Source: Aldrovandia affinis (taxonomy: Eukaryota > Chordata > Actinopteri > Notacanthiformes > Halosauridae). From it: a DNA stretch of 64,000 bases. The stretch's first letter is position 1. Every line of letters starts with the position of its first letter. The stretch spans positions 248,001-312,000 of the forward strand of contig JAINUG010000114.1 of the NCBI GenBank assembly GCA_029706075.1. The letters run 5' to 3'. Positions 24,935 to 36,725 of this stretch are shown piece after piece. The notes under the pieces are model-generated. The model had not been told where the DNA came from, searched no databases, and worked only from the letters and a program-made list of their open reading frames with translations. The translations under genes and the position numbers were made by a program.

Positions 24935-26380
24935 AATCAATCAATCTTTATTTTTGTATAGCACCATTTACAAACAGGTTGTCACACAGCGCTTCACAAT
25001 TGGCATTTTCCAGAGGGAATCAAAAAACCAGAAAACCATTGGAACCAATGTGGGAGACTGGAAAATTATTCCCTGACCCCTTAAAAGGCGGTCGAGATGA
25101 ACTCCTGGAAAATGGTGGGATACAAAGAAAAACAAAACAAATAGTCCTTGAGGCTCACGAGGCTTAACAGACCACCGAAAGGGCATTCTAAGTGTAGGGG
25201 TGGGGTGGACCTCATCCCTCCAGATACCAGGGCAGGGCGGGGGATGGAACCAGCAGCTAGGGTCTGGGCCAGCGGCATCCGGCTAACACATGGCAGGGGT
25301 GGGGGTTGACTCTGGGGCAGGTGAGCTCCGGGCAGGTGCCACGAAGCCGGGGAGAAAAGAGGAAAGGTGCAATTATGACTGATAAATATCACACCGGATC
25401 AGGGGAAAGAGTAGTGATAACACTTTTGCACCAGCAGAAGTAATCTAGGGCAGCATAACTCATTAGGTGAGTGGCACAGGGAGCACGCAGCCATGAGGGC
25501 ACTCAGAGACCATCCCACCACATCATCAGCAGTCCTGATAGGGGCGGATCATCACTTATGATTGGTGACAGTAAGGATAGCTCATTGCACCAGAAGGCTC
25601 TATTGCTACGCCCCCTCCACATCTGCACCTAATGACTATAAGAGAGACTAAAGAGATGTGTTTTTAACCTAGACTTGAAAATTGAGACCGTGTCTGACTC
25701 CTTCACAGAGACGGGTAGACTGTTCCACAGTAAAGGAGCTCTATAGGAGAAAGCTCTCCCACCTGCTATATTTTTTGATATTCTAGGGACTACCAAGTTG
25801 CCTGCATCTTGTGAGCGAAGCGAACGTGGGGGATTGTACGGATGAAGTAGATCCGTCAAGTAAGAGGGTGAAAGTCCATGCAACACCTTATAAGGTACCT
25901 TATAGTCTACACGATAGTTTATAGGAAGCCAGTGAAGTGACGCTAACACAGGACTAATGTGCTCATATTTCTTTGTTCTAGTCAGGATCCTTGCAGCAGC
26001 ATTCTGTACGAGTTGTAGGCTCCTGAGTGAGGTATTGGAACAGCCAGACAGTAATGCATTGCAATAATCTAATCTAGATGTAACAAAGGCATGTACCAAT
26101 TTTTCTGTATCTATTAATGACAGGAAGCCCCTAATTTTGGCAATATTCCTCAGGTGAAAAAAAGCTACTCTGGAAATGTTTTTGATGTGACTATCAAATG
26201 AGAGACCAGGATCTATAGTAACACCAAGGTCTTTTACCACCAAACTTGCAGCAACAGAGCAACCATCCAGATAGAGATAAATCAGATAACCCTCTTCTGA
26301 GGTTTTTGGGCCCCAAGACCAACACCTCTGTTTTATCAGTATTCAACAATAGAAAATTATCATCATGTCATGTAAATTGT
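24935..26380 (-). mobile_element. L2-like LINE, 5'-truncated copy
   Basis: The best-preserved copy of the L2-like family also seen at 1-528 and 38617-39990. Minus strand 25629-26243 encodes 204 residues of the C-terminal reverse-transcriptase region, with motifs FVTSRLDYCNALLSG, LQLVQNAAARILTRTKK, SLHWLPINYRVDYKV and the FSYRAPLLWNSLP end. The 3' UTR runs to the tandem tail (GATT)n at about 24930-24950. Upstream, 26290-26370 (minus) matches the segment around ATGTTGGTCTTGG. It sits in a large intron of the bend7-like gene. Confidence 0.85.
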
Positions 26381-26619
26381 TTTGTAACATGCCTCTAAAT
26401 GACACTCACCCCGATTAGCTCTTTTTAACCGTCTCCTGGCCAGCTTGATTTGGTCTTGAAGGATCTGGACCCAGTCTCTGGGCCCCGGTAGCCTCTCGAT
26501 CCTGTTGACAATGCAGTATTTCTCTGTGAAGACTGGATACAGAACAAAGGATCAGGCCTCAAACTCAACACTGCCGAAAAATTGGTATGTGCTTCACAGG
26601 ACTTAAATCTTCTCACTGT

Positions 26620-26780
26620 AAACAGTGTATGGTCTGTGTATGTTTGCCGTGATGTATATACTGTGCCATGTATAATATGTGATATGTCTGAGTGCGAGCA
26701 ACTGTAACTTGTCCCAATTTCCCCCCGGGGATCATTAAAGTTTTCTGATTCTGATTCTGATTCTGATTCTGATACAGCAG
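26620..26780 (+). mobile_element. Retrotransposon 3' end with (TCTGAT)n tail
   Basis: Ends CCCGGGGATCATTAAAG followed by TTTTCTGATTCTGATTCTGA and further (TCTGAT) units. This is typical of a LINE/SINE 3' end in fish. It lies immediately downstream of the damaged BEN exon on the gene's strand, between that exon and 26410-26532, so its insertion may be tied to the lost splice donor. Confidence 0.6.
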
Positions 26781-27119
26781 CTCACTCTAATGTGTATTTA
26801 TTTCCTCAGATCAGCCACTGTGTGCTATTCTGCAGTTGTGGAGACAAGGTCTGCTCTTTATCGCTCCCACAATGTTCTGATCCAAGCCCTTCCTCCGGTC
26901 ATCCAGTCCCCTCTTCTGCTGCCAGAGCGTGTGTGATTGACCAGGATGGAGTCCAGCTGGGACATGGGGATGTACACATCGTAGTTCTCTGCCAGCTGGA
27001 CCTCAGCCTGACAAAGAAATGCGCATGTCATGTGCCACACATGCACACACAGATGGGCAGACAGACATACAAATGCACAGCTGAGAGGGGCGACAGGGTC
27101 ATCAAAATCTAAAGGACTC

Positions 27120-27860
27120 TACCACACTCTACCTCCCCTTCAATTTACTGTATAAGAATTATACAGATGTTCTACCACCTTTTTGATTTCTGGTAAATAC
27201 TATAGTAGGCTACAATAGTACTAACAACCAGAAAGCAAGACATCAAAAGTATTACATATATATAGAGGAGTAAATACTTCTCCATACCTCTTATGAGAGA
27301 GTTAAGCCACATTATGACTGCTGATTACACCACCAACATTTATTTAGTTAAAGATAGCCAATGAACAGGAGAAAACACCACTGAAGCGCTTAATTTAAAC
27401 AATCAGAGCAAGCAAAGGTTTCTCTTCTTTCCCCACCACATACAAACCACATACAGAGATACAAACAATATTGGCACTTTAAAAGTTAAACTGAAAATCC
27501 ATCTTTTTAGCCAATCCTACTAATGATTTAATATGGTCTTTTTTAGATTTCAAACATATTTTAACTAGTTTATCCTCTGGGATATTGTTCTGCAGCACAC
27601 ATTAAGTATCTGTGCATTCTCTACCCAGGCAACAAAACTGCCTGCTAGACTGGTCTATTGACTTCTCATAACCTTGCCATTGAGACACAAAACACATAGT
27701 ACACCTTCAACTGTGCCTACAATCAGACCCTCGCTATGGAGACAAAAAACATATAGTATTGTTTTCTCATAACCTCAATCTAAAGATACAGAACACAATG
27801 ACCTCCAAAAACAGCACAACAACTCGCTGGTTCAGAGATATAGATCCGCTGGACCTGTGT
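27120..27860. other. Intron of the bend7-like gene
   Basis: AT-rich and without coding signal or a recognisable element; it lies between the 27868-28125 exon and the BEN exon. Confidence 0.4.
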
Positions 27861-28299
27861 TCCTTACCTCAGTGGAGGGCGGCTCCCTGATCAGGCCGCA
27901 GTGAAGGAGGGGAACATCTGCAAGGGTGGCCAGGCCAGGCTGGAAGGGCAGGGAACAGAAAGATGTCCTCTCCCTCCTCCCACTCAGCGTGGTTGCTGTG
28001 TGCGGGGCCCTCTTGCTGGGGGCCACAGGTGGTGCCACCTTGTGGGTAGGCCTTCTCTTGCAGGGTTTCTTTCTTAATGTGCTACTATTGGCAGAGCTGA
28101 GGGCATTCTGAGTCCACTGCTTTTCCTGAGGAATGTCTGACAAGGAATGTCGATGTTTTTACACAGCATTAAAGCTATACAGCTTATGTGTGTATAGCAT
28201 GTCCATTCCTCTGATATATTTTAAAAATCGAGTTAAATACAATGGTTCGTAATAACGAACGCACGCACTACTTTGTGACGCTCGAAAACATTGCGCGGT

Positions 28300-29100
28300 T
28301 TCAGCGGTTCGTCGGCTCAAGGAACAGAGATCACCGTCCGTTATTTTAAGTCAGATCACGGTGCCGTTTTTCTCTTTCTCTTACCATTACAACGATGCCT
28401 CCAAAGCGTAAATCCGATGTAGGCCTAAGTGCTGGTGATGCATCAAAGAAAAGGAAAACAATCACCATGGAAAGTAAAGTTGAAATAAACAGATCGGAGA
28501 GAAGTGAAACGCCATCAGCCATTGGGAAAGCATTAGGCTACAGCCGGTCAACTATCGGTTTTTAAAAAACAATGTAAAAAGACAAAGGGAGAATAATGGA
28601 GCATGTGAAAGGCCATATGCCCCGATGAATGCCTCGATTATTACCAAGCAACGCAGTGGTTTAATTATTGAGATGGAGAGGCTATTGATCATTTGGATAG
28701 AAGACCAAAATCAGCGTAATATGCCTAAGGCATATGCCTATGCCAATAAGACTAACTTTCTTTAGTGCAAGAAAAGGCTCGAAGTCTTTTCAATGACTTA
28801 AAGGCTGCAGCAAGTGCAGCAAGTGAAGGGGTTGGCTCAATTGCTTTAAATTGAGAGCAAATTTATAATTTTTGGGGAGTAGGGGTTGGCTCAATTGCCA
28901 TCTTTGCATCATCCAGTTTGAATGAGCAAATTTACATAATATTAGAATGTTCAGTGGTCTGTTGATGAGCCTCAAGACTATTTGTGTTGCAGATCCCACA
29001 ACTTTCCAGGAGTGCTGCTTTAAAGTCCATCTCCAAGTCCGCCATCTTCTGCATCATCCAGTTATGAATGTTATCATGTTACCTCAGATAGAGTGTTCAC
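28300..29100 (+). mobile_element. Tigger/pogo transposase relic
   Basis: From 28395 the plus strand reads MPPKRKSDVGLSAGDASKKR and then SAIGKALGYSRSTIGF, the N-terminal CENP-B-type helix-turn-helix of Tigger/pogo transposases. A stop follows at once. The next segment (about 28570-28780) carries further homologous pieces (RPYAPMNAS, MPKAYAYA) with frameshifts. No DDE core is visible. The copy is dead and lies between the divergent bend7-like and prpf18 genes. Confidence 0.82.
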
Positions 29101-29499
29101 CTTTAATCATGATACTTTTTCTTTTTTTCTATCTAAACTGTTTTAAGAACTGTTTCTTTAATGTTTTTTTTACAGTACAGTACTGTATGTACATAGTTAC
29201 TTTTATTATTACTGTATTATTATTATTGCGATTCGTCTGCCCCACCTGAAGGAAATAGGGTACAAATGAGAACCAATATAGCCATACACTTTTTTTCTTT
29301 AGCTCAATGTGGGATTAATTACTATTTAATTCATAATCGTATTAGATTAATAGTTAGCGACACATTTTATATCCTAGGTATTTGTCTAACATTAAGTTGA
29401 GGTAAATACGTTATTGAAATATAGGCTACACACAGTGACAATAATAATTATAGCAAGGATGAATCATTGATATTAATTCTTCGTAAATAATTAAACGAA

Positions 29500-29765
29500 T
29501 AATCGATTATGATAATAGTAATAATAATAATTATTATAATTATTATTATTGTGGCTACAGATTTACCTACAGGGTCCTAGTTTAACTATGTGGTTGCTCC
29601 TAGCACCTGGAACTGTACTTCCCGCTAGGGTGGCTTTCAGCTAAACTGTTCTTGACTACGGTTAACACTTTGTTGTACGTCGCTCTGGATAAGAGCGTCT
29701 GCCAAATGCCTGTAATGTAATGTAATAATAATAATACTACTACTACTACTAATAATAATAATAAA
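29500..29765 (+). repeat. (AAT)n tracts flanking a SINE-tail repeat
   Basis: AT-rich trinucleotide tracts at 29508-29550 and 29723-29765 surround a repeat (about 29560-29722) whose tail GTCGCTCTGGATAAGAGCGT matches the SINE family seen elsewhere in the window. Confidence 0.65.
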
Positions 29766-30037
29766 TGAAATGAAGAAAACCTTTTTTGAGGATAAACCTA
29801 CCCCCTCAAACTATATAAAAACGTAAAATGGAGCCCTTATCTAGGCAACAAGACACATTGAATCAGCATGTGGGCACATCTGCATGTATCGCGGTAAAAT
29901 TGAAATATGAGAGCAAACATAATTTATTGTCCACCAAAACATCTGGAGCAAGTTTGTAAACAGTGGCAAATATTGTGATGTACAAAATTCTTTGTTGATA
30001 CCGCCCATTGAACTTTAATCTTCCAAATTTCCGCTGC

Positions 30038-30046
30038 ACCGGAAGT
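30038..30046 (+). promoter_or_regulatory. ETS-type motif in the prpf18 promoter
   Basis: ACCGGAAGT lies 90 bp upstream of the prpf18 start codon at 30136. This GABPA/ETS core is common in TATA-less housekeeping promoters. Assignment is by motif and position only. Confidence 0.45.
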
Positions 30047-30135
30047 ACAACATAATTACGTCCAGTTTGCTATTTTCTACGAAGAGTAGTGTCGTCTCTG
30101 GTATAGCTTAGAAAGTCAAAGTAAATAGCAAAATC

Positions 30136-33100
30136 ATGGATATCCTCAAAGCAGAGATTGCGAGAAAAAGGAAACTTATAGAAGAGAAAGAGCTTTTTGA
30201 TGTTAGTCAATAATAATTATGTTTTTTGTTTGGTGTGTAGATAGTAACACGTTTACCCTGCTTAAAATAACACGTTAGCTAGCTGGCTACTTATTTTACT
30301 AACGGAAGAGTTACACCATCTTTTTGGAAACGTTTTCAGATAAAAAAGTAATAGTAGTGCACGTACATGTGGACGTGTACTATGGTATTAGTAAGAAGCT
30401 ACCTAGCTAACGCTAGCTACTTTGTTTACTTTACGATGGTGGCTTCTCACATTTTATCTGTATCCTTGCATTCGCATTTTAAACATTTGAGTATAGCTGC
30501 GTAGCAGCGAGTACAGATATGAGATGGTATATGTTAGAGCAGCAATGTGTTGCACGTTATGTCTCATCGGATTGCCTTAATTTACAGGAATCAAAGACAT
30601 ATTTCAAACGGGCCGACCTTGCCAGGAAAGAGGAAGAAGATTATTATAAAAGATGTGGATACAAGGTATTGAGGAGGTTTTTACTTTTATAAAGTTAATA
30701 CAAAGTCCGACTCTAGCCTGCGTAGGGGAGTAAATGACTTCTCTCAGAATAAGATGGCGATGTTGGTAAATGAAAATCCACGTTACCTGGTTCATACCGC
30801 TCTGTCGTATTTGTTATACAGTATTAATGAACAGATAGACAATAGTAACCATAAACAAGGAAAGTGAAATGAAGCGCAACATGGCACACTTTTGAGCAAG
30901 TCTTGTGGTCCAGCATAGACTTTACACCTCTTTACTATATACCATCCTAATTGGATCACTTTCCCAGGCTCACATTCAGTAGTGGAGGATGTGGTCCTCT
31001 TCCTGTACTGGGTCAGGGTATACCAGTCAGGGCTTGCACCCCCTCCAAAAACCACCTATACCTTCTCATCTCAGTCTGCTCTGATCCCTATTCATTCTGC
31101 ACTCTTCTTCACAAAGGAGGAAACAATAGGCTTTTTTGTCTCTGGAATTGGACAATACAGTAGACTCAACTTCAGATTGTAGTTTAATGTTATCATACTT
31201 TGTCCTTATTGGTCTTATGTATTTTTGTAATATTTTTTTTATTTTTATATCGCTACCTGACTGGTATCACCCTTCCGTCATTGATACTAATGCTTTTTCT
31301 CCCCATCCTGTCTGCGTTGCGCTGTAGGTTGATAATGTGAAGCCAACCAGACAGGTATGAGATGGCAGTGCACAAGAGATGTGGTCCTGTTGGGTAGTAA
31401 AAGGCTGCATGTTGCCAAGATTTAATTGAATTTATTTGACCTTTTAATGCACAGCATGATCAAGGATTGTTTGCATTGATTTTTTTAGTTTTAACAGGCT
31501 TGGCTGCCTAAGTTGCACAAATCCAGCTTCCATGTGCTGGACCCCTCTGGGCTTTGGTTTTCTGACCTCTGTTTACAGTTGTTGTGTTTTGAAAACCTGA
31601 ATCTGTGTTCTGATTGAGAGCCCCAAATGCTACGCTTTTTAAAGTTGTCGTGTTTGTGAAGGACATGTCATAGATATTTCCATTGAACGTCTGGCTGAAG
31701 CCCATTCCCTTTTTTTGTTGTTTGATTTTGACCCTGGCATTTGTTGTATGTGACATGCCCTTTAAAATGGTTTAAAAAAAATAATTGTGTGGTTAAGTTG
31801 GAATCTAATCGGTGCATGTGCTTCAGAAAGCATGCTCCAAATTGCACATTTTAAGATGACCTATAAACCGAATGTATTACATGTGCAATTCATGGAATAC
31901 ATACAACAGCATTTAACGAATGAGATTCAGCTGAGAACTATAAATCATTTCATTGTAGATCAGTTATTGAATGCACTTTTGTCAGCATTTTGGAATGATC
32001 ACAAGGAGGCATCTTGTTGCTCTTGTCTGGGTCAGTGAATTGAAGGAATGGCAGCTCCTTGGACACTCCCTCATTTGGCCTGGGCAAAGTGTAAGATGTC
32101 TTTTCTCTGTGCTTGAGAATGTGCTACTGTTGAGATTAAGTAAGAAATGCACATCATATACATTCACTTTCCTTCTTTCAGCCCTTATGGTATGCACTTT
32201 GTGGCGTGCTATGATTTCTGGTAGTTACTGTGGATGAGAGCCTTTGCCAAATGAATAAATCATACTAATAACGAGTGAGAGTGGTTCCATACTCTGCACA
32301 GCTGAACTGGGATCAGACCCAAGACTGATTCAGATGCTTAATTCCCAAGCATGAGTGTTGCTAAATATAGATATCATTATCATATAAAATGTATTGTTAT
32401 GTAGTTTGTGTTACTTTATTAGACTATACTGAACAGAGACTAGATTGAACTGAGAAAGGATTGTATAACACTTACCTTTTTCTCACGTTAAAGATGGAGA
32501 AGCAAGTAGAGGCACCGCCCTCCACCTCCTCCAATCCCGTGCTGGAGCTGGAGCTGACAGAGGAGAAGCTGCCCATGACCCTCTCGCGACAGGAGGTAAG
32601 AAAATTACAAAAAAGCGATGTGCTCCTTCCAGATAATCCACACTGAATCAATCCAGGGTCAGTGTGGGTGTAGAATCCATGTGCACCCACCAAGGGAGGT
32701 CATTATTCTTCAATCTCTGAAGATACTCTGCCTTGTTTGCAGATGTCAGAGCTACCCGTGGTGATCTAATCACCAACTTCAATTAAAGGCACCTAGAGGT
32801 TTAGAAAAATAAAACCTTGGGGAAGTGTCAATGTATCATAGCATTTCTGAATCAGCTCTGTATTTATCTTATTGAACTTTTCCAGAACATTCAAAGCATT
32901 TCAGACCCTGTCAGCTGTAAGGTAAAATACTGCTCATTTTCAGGGAACAGGCCTAGGAGGCCTTTAAAGTGATCAGATTGGCTGGCCCACATCTGATGCG
33001 CATCTCAGACATGTACATACAGTGTCCATGCCCTCAGTCCTGCTGCCATATTGTACTGACCCATGCGGACACGTTTTCATGTAGGTGATCAGACGCCTGA

Positions 33101-36100
33101 GGGAACGAGGGGAGCCCGTTCGGCTGTTTGGAGAGTCCGACTATGATGCCTTCCAGCGACTGAGGAAAATCGAGATTTTGGCCCCTGAAGTGAACAAGGT
33201 GAGATCTGCCAACGTGTACGATTTTGCGTACCAGGCACACATTTTGAGGGTAAAGTATGTGGGTACATGGGTATCACTTCATACTATGCAAAAATTAACC
33301 TTGAGCTAAAATGTAATTATGATACAGAAGTCATTGTATTTTAACCTGAGCCAATCAAAGTTAGCTCGAGCGAACAAGCATTAGCGTACAGAGTAGTAAT
33401 TACAATTATGTTGATATTGATGTAAACGTGGTGATTTCTATTTGTGTACAAAGGGCTTGAGGAATGATCTGAAAGCTGCCATGGACAAGATTGACCAGCA
33501 GTACCTGAATGAAATTGTTGGCGGCCAGGAGGCAGGGGAGGTGGACACACAGCATGACTTGAAGGTCCATGAGGAGAACACCACCATTGAGGAGCTAGAG
33601 GTAACCTCACACATGAACTTTGACCTTAAGTACTGAGCAGAAGAATGGTCTGCATGAGATAGTCTTGTCATGGGCATATATTTTATAGATAATAATGCTC
33701 AGAATGTAACATTTCAATCCTCTATTTTCTTCATGTCCCTTCTTTTTTTTAAATACATTTATTTCTGATTTTTTCCCCCGTTTTTCTCCCAATTTAGTAG
33801 CCAATTATACCCTCTATTTTATTTTCAATTCCCCACCCTCACGAGTCCGCCGCCCGTCCTCCGGGAACGAGATTCGTATTCCTGGACCTATTTCCCCGCC
33901 TTCTTTCGAGACGGAGATCTTCCACGGACTCCATTAACCTTCTCCTCGGCGGACTCGTGCGGCTCTCCCTCCCCCTCCCCGGAGGCGGACAGCCAAATGC
34001 CGCCTCCGATCGGGCTGACGACCAGGGCCGGTCTGGTAGAAACGTGGGTTTCGATCCGCGTCTCTGACGGGCAGCGCACACCGCTCCAAAGCGCGGTGCA
34101 CTAGACCGCTGGGCCATCTGCCAGCCCTTCATGTCCCTTCTTAAACATCGTATTTACCATGTCTTATATGTCTTGCCATGGTTATTAATATAATATATTT
34201 AATATATAATATAATTAATATGTTTGGAGTTTCACAAGGTACCATAAAGTGTGTTTAAACACTGGGGTGGTGTTTACTCTCTTTCATGCTGTGGTCTCCC
34301 ATTGCATTTATCAATGTCCCTCAGGCACTTGGAAAGTCTTTGGGAATAGGTGATGATGTCGGAGACATGGATGCCATTAACAAAGTGTTAAAGGTAAGAT
34401 GTCCATTGCGTCATTGAGGTAATTTATATTAAGTAACAACAATTAATTGCAACATTTTTGGTCAGTTGGATTGATTTTGACATGTACAATTTTATAACAT
34501 GTTCGTGAAAATTTTGGAAAAGTGAGCAAACAAATGCACATTAATGACAATTGCTTATGGAAACCTCTTTTGCATATTTGTCACGTTTCATCATTCATTT
34601 GCAGAAGAGATGGGATCTTGCATAGCTTATATTTGATCATTTTCTCTGCTTGATATTTACTGCATCTTACTCGAGGGTACACTAGCAGTGCCCAACCAGG
34701 ATTCAAAGCCACAGCTTTCTTGAAAGGAATAGGCTTCTAATCACAGCACCTCACTGCCACCCCACACAAGCCCTGTGAATCTGAGTTCAACTTTGTCTGG
34801 TCCGTGTGGTGCAGTTCCTCCTGGGGGTGTGGGCCAAGGACTTGAACGGTCGACAGGACCACGTGAAGCGGAGTGTGCAGGGCAAGCTGGCGAGCGCCAC
34901 ACAGAAGCAGACCGAGTCCTACCTCAAACCACTCTTCAGGAAGCTGCGCAAGAAGGTGAGTTCCAGCCCTGTATCACCACTGGCCTGCCAGACGAGCGCA
35001 CATCAGCTCAAGTCTTTCTGCATGGCTACCTCAGTGAGTTCAGAGTGTGTCATCTGTCATTGAAGTATATTGACCAAAAGCATTTCATGAAGAATGTATA
35101 ATGCCATCTTCAACATATAACATTAAGTGTGTGTAATGTCCAGAAGATTGGCCTAAATGGGCTGAATGGCCTGTTCTCCTAATTATATATTCTTATGTTC
35201 TTTTGTTCAATGCCTTATGAAGGATGACATAACTTTTAATGAAAAATGCTATTCTCAAATGTGACATAATACACTTGAGAACTGGCACTTGACTTTGTTC
35301 AACAAAATCCCTGGACAAAAACTTGAGTGATTTCTAAAGATATTATGCTATGGTAATGGAGGGATTATACATGCATCATGATGGCTTTAGGAATATGTAC
35401 TAGAAAATGTTTATACTGGATAGCGATTGCATTTTGTGGCTTTTAAAATGCAATTTCAACGTAGTTGTTCTTGCTGTAACCAGATCTTGTAATTCCATTT
35501 TATTACCATCTATTTCAGAGTCTTCCTGCAGATATCAAAGAATCAATCACAGACATCATCAAATTCATGCTAGAGAGAGAGTATGTCAAGGTATGGGACT
35601 GCCTTACTTTGTGTTTAAAGGCTGCATTGAAAGGTACCTAGCCTTAAGTTTAATTTCAGCTTGTAAATTTACATGAGATAAAACACAATTTATTGTGCAG
35701 TAAATAGTGGATGGTTTGTTTAAATGGTTTGTGAGAGCAGGATTTATTTAATGTAATGTATATTGAATGACGGTATGTACTAAGAGCTTGGATTTCATGA
35801 GGAAAAGTAGAGTTTGATTTGAAGGTCATGGGTATTCCAGGCGAACGACGCCTACCTGCAGATGGCCATAGGGAATGCCCCCTGGCCCATTGGGGTGACC
35901 ATGGTGGGCATCCATGCCCGTACCGGGAGAGAAAAGATCTTCTCCAAACACGTCGCCCACGTCCTCAATGACGAGACCCAGAGGAAGTACATCCAGGTAA
36001 GAGGCAAAGCACATGTTACACAGGCTCAGAGGGCTGCTCTTATGCCAAGTGTAAGAGCTTGATCACAGTTCTAGGATATCTTCTACTGGAATTTTTGTTT

Positions 36101-36397
36101 ATCACTACTACTAATAATAATAATATCTTCATGAGTTAAAGCACCTTTCCAACAGCACAGCACAAAGTGCTACACAATATTAAAATGGACCGATCATGTG
36201 TCATATCTTAGAATTTTCAAGTGTAATTATCAGTGTTTCCATATGTATGTGCTATAAGCCCAGATATCTCCAGCGAATGGGTGTGCTAAACGTCCTGTCA
36301 TTCCCTTTCGGTTCAGGGACTGAAAAGGCTGATGACCATATGCCAGAAACACTTCACCACTGACCCCTCCAAATGTGTGGAGTACAATGCTCTCTGA
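30136..36397 (+). CDS. prpf18: Pre-mRNA-splicing factor 18
   Basis: Nuclear U5-associated factor acting in the second catalytic step of splicing together with Slu7. Coding exons: 30136-30201, 30588-30665, 32494-32595, 33085-33198, 33454-33600, 34325-34393, 34815-34955, 35519-35590, 35841-35996, 36317-36397. They total 1026 bases, 341 residues plus stop; human has 342. It starts [17 protein letters not shown]4-like PSF motif region follows ([39 protein letters not shown]), then the conserved Prp18 helical domain from about residue 190 ([50 protein letters not shown]), ending VEYNAL. Every exon is a multiple of three and all sites are GT-AG. An optional 27-bp exon at 31328-31354 is discussed in findings. 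The gene is divergent from bend7-like and convergent with frmd4a, as in human. Confidence 0.97.
33745..34126 (-). mobile_element. tRNA-derived SINE with 16-bp target duplication
   Basis: About 382 bp on the minus strand in a prpf18 intron. The 5' head starts GGCTGGCAGATGGCCCAGCG; an A-box-like TGGCCCAGCGGTCTAG and a B-box-like GGATCGAAACCC mark a tRNA origin. It is GC-rich, then passes to TAATTGGCTACTAAATTGGG and an A-rich end. It is bounded by perfect repeats CTTCATGTCCCTTCTT at 33729-33744 and 34127-34142, the signature of LINE-mediated insertion. The uninterrupted duplication suggests a young copy. Confidence 0.88.
35128..35205 (+). repeat. Short dispersed repeat (GGCTGAATGGCCTGTTCT type)
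   Basis: GGGCTGAATGGCCTGTTCTC followed by TTCTTATGTTC in a prpf18 intron. A related inverted stretch (AACAGGCCATTCAGCCTATC) lies at 55979-55998. This is a familiar retroelement tail word in vertebrates; the family is not assigned. Confidence 0.5.
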
Positions 36398-36725
36398 GAC
36401 ACCTGACCGCTCTCCTGTGTCTGCATGTGAAATCACACTGAAGCACATCAACAGTCATCTTTCTGCATTGCAGTTTTATGCCAGTGTGAAGAGGACACTT
36501 TTTTCTGGACATATTTGTGTACATTTACTTGGAACTCCCCATGGTCTTTTTTTTTTAAATTTTCATCTTTCTGCAACTCTCCTTGAATTTTGTGATAAAC
36601 AAGGAAAATATTGTTTTAAATTAATAGAATGAAAACCGATTTGATGCATTTTCTCCTTAAACCAGTGTGTAAGTTTTATTATGCAGGATCTGGATGTCTG
36701 ATATATGCAGTTGTAATGAATAAAT
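36398..36725 (+). other. prpf18 3' UTR
   Basis: Follows the stop directly and ends with the AATAAA signal at about 36718-36724. No other coding signal. Confidence 0.7.

Larger units (their letters stand above)
22954..28125 (-). pseudogene. bend7: BEN-domain gene, BEND7-like, with damaged BEN domain
   Basis: BEN-domain proteins bind DNA and act in chromatin or transcription control. Minus-strand exons: 27868-28125 (basic, Lys/Arg-rich, ends PPSTE), a second from about 27007 downward (AEVQLAENYDVYIPMSQLDS, then ILVNHTRSGS), 26410-26532 (FTEKYCIVNR, PGPRDWVQILQDQIKLARRR), 23183-23233 and 22954-23075 (stop 22954-22956; ends FLGKLVW). Phases join from the first to the second exon and through the last three. 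Inside the second exon, BEN coding resumes only in another frame (KRGLDDRRKGLDQNIVGAIK), apparently after loss of its middle, and no donor follows. The original frame reaches a stop. Upstream exons were not found. The name rests on BEN features plus its place next to prpf18, as in human. It could be a genuine pseudogene, a polymorphic allele or an assembly error. Confidence 0.68.
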
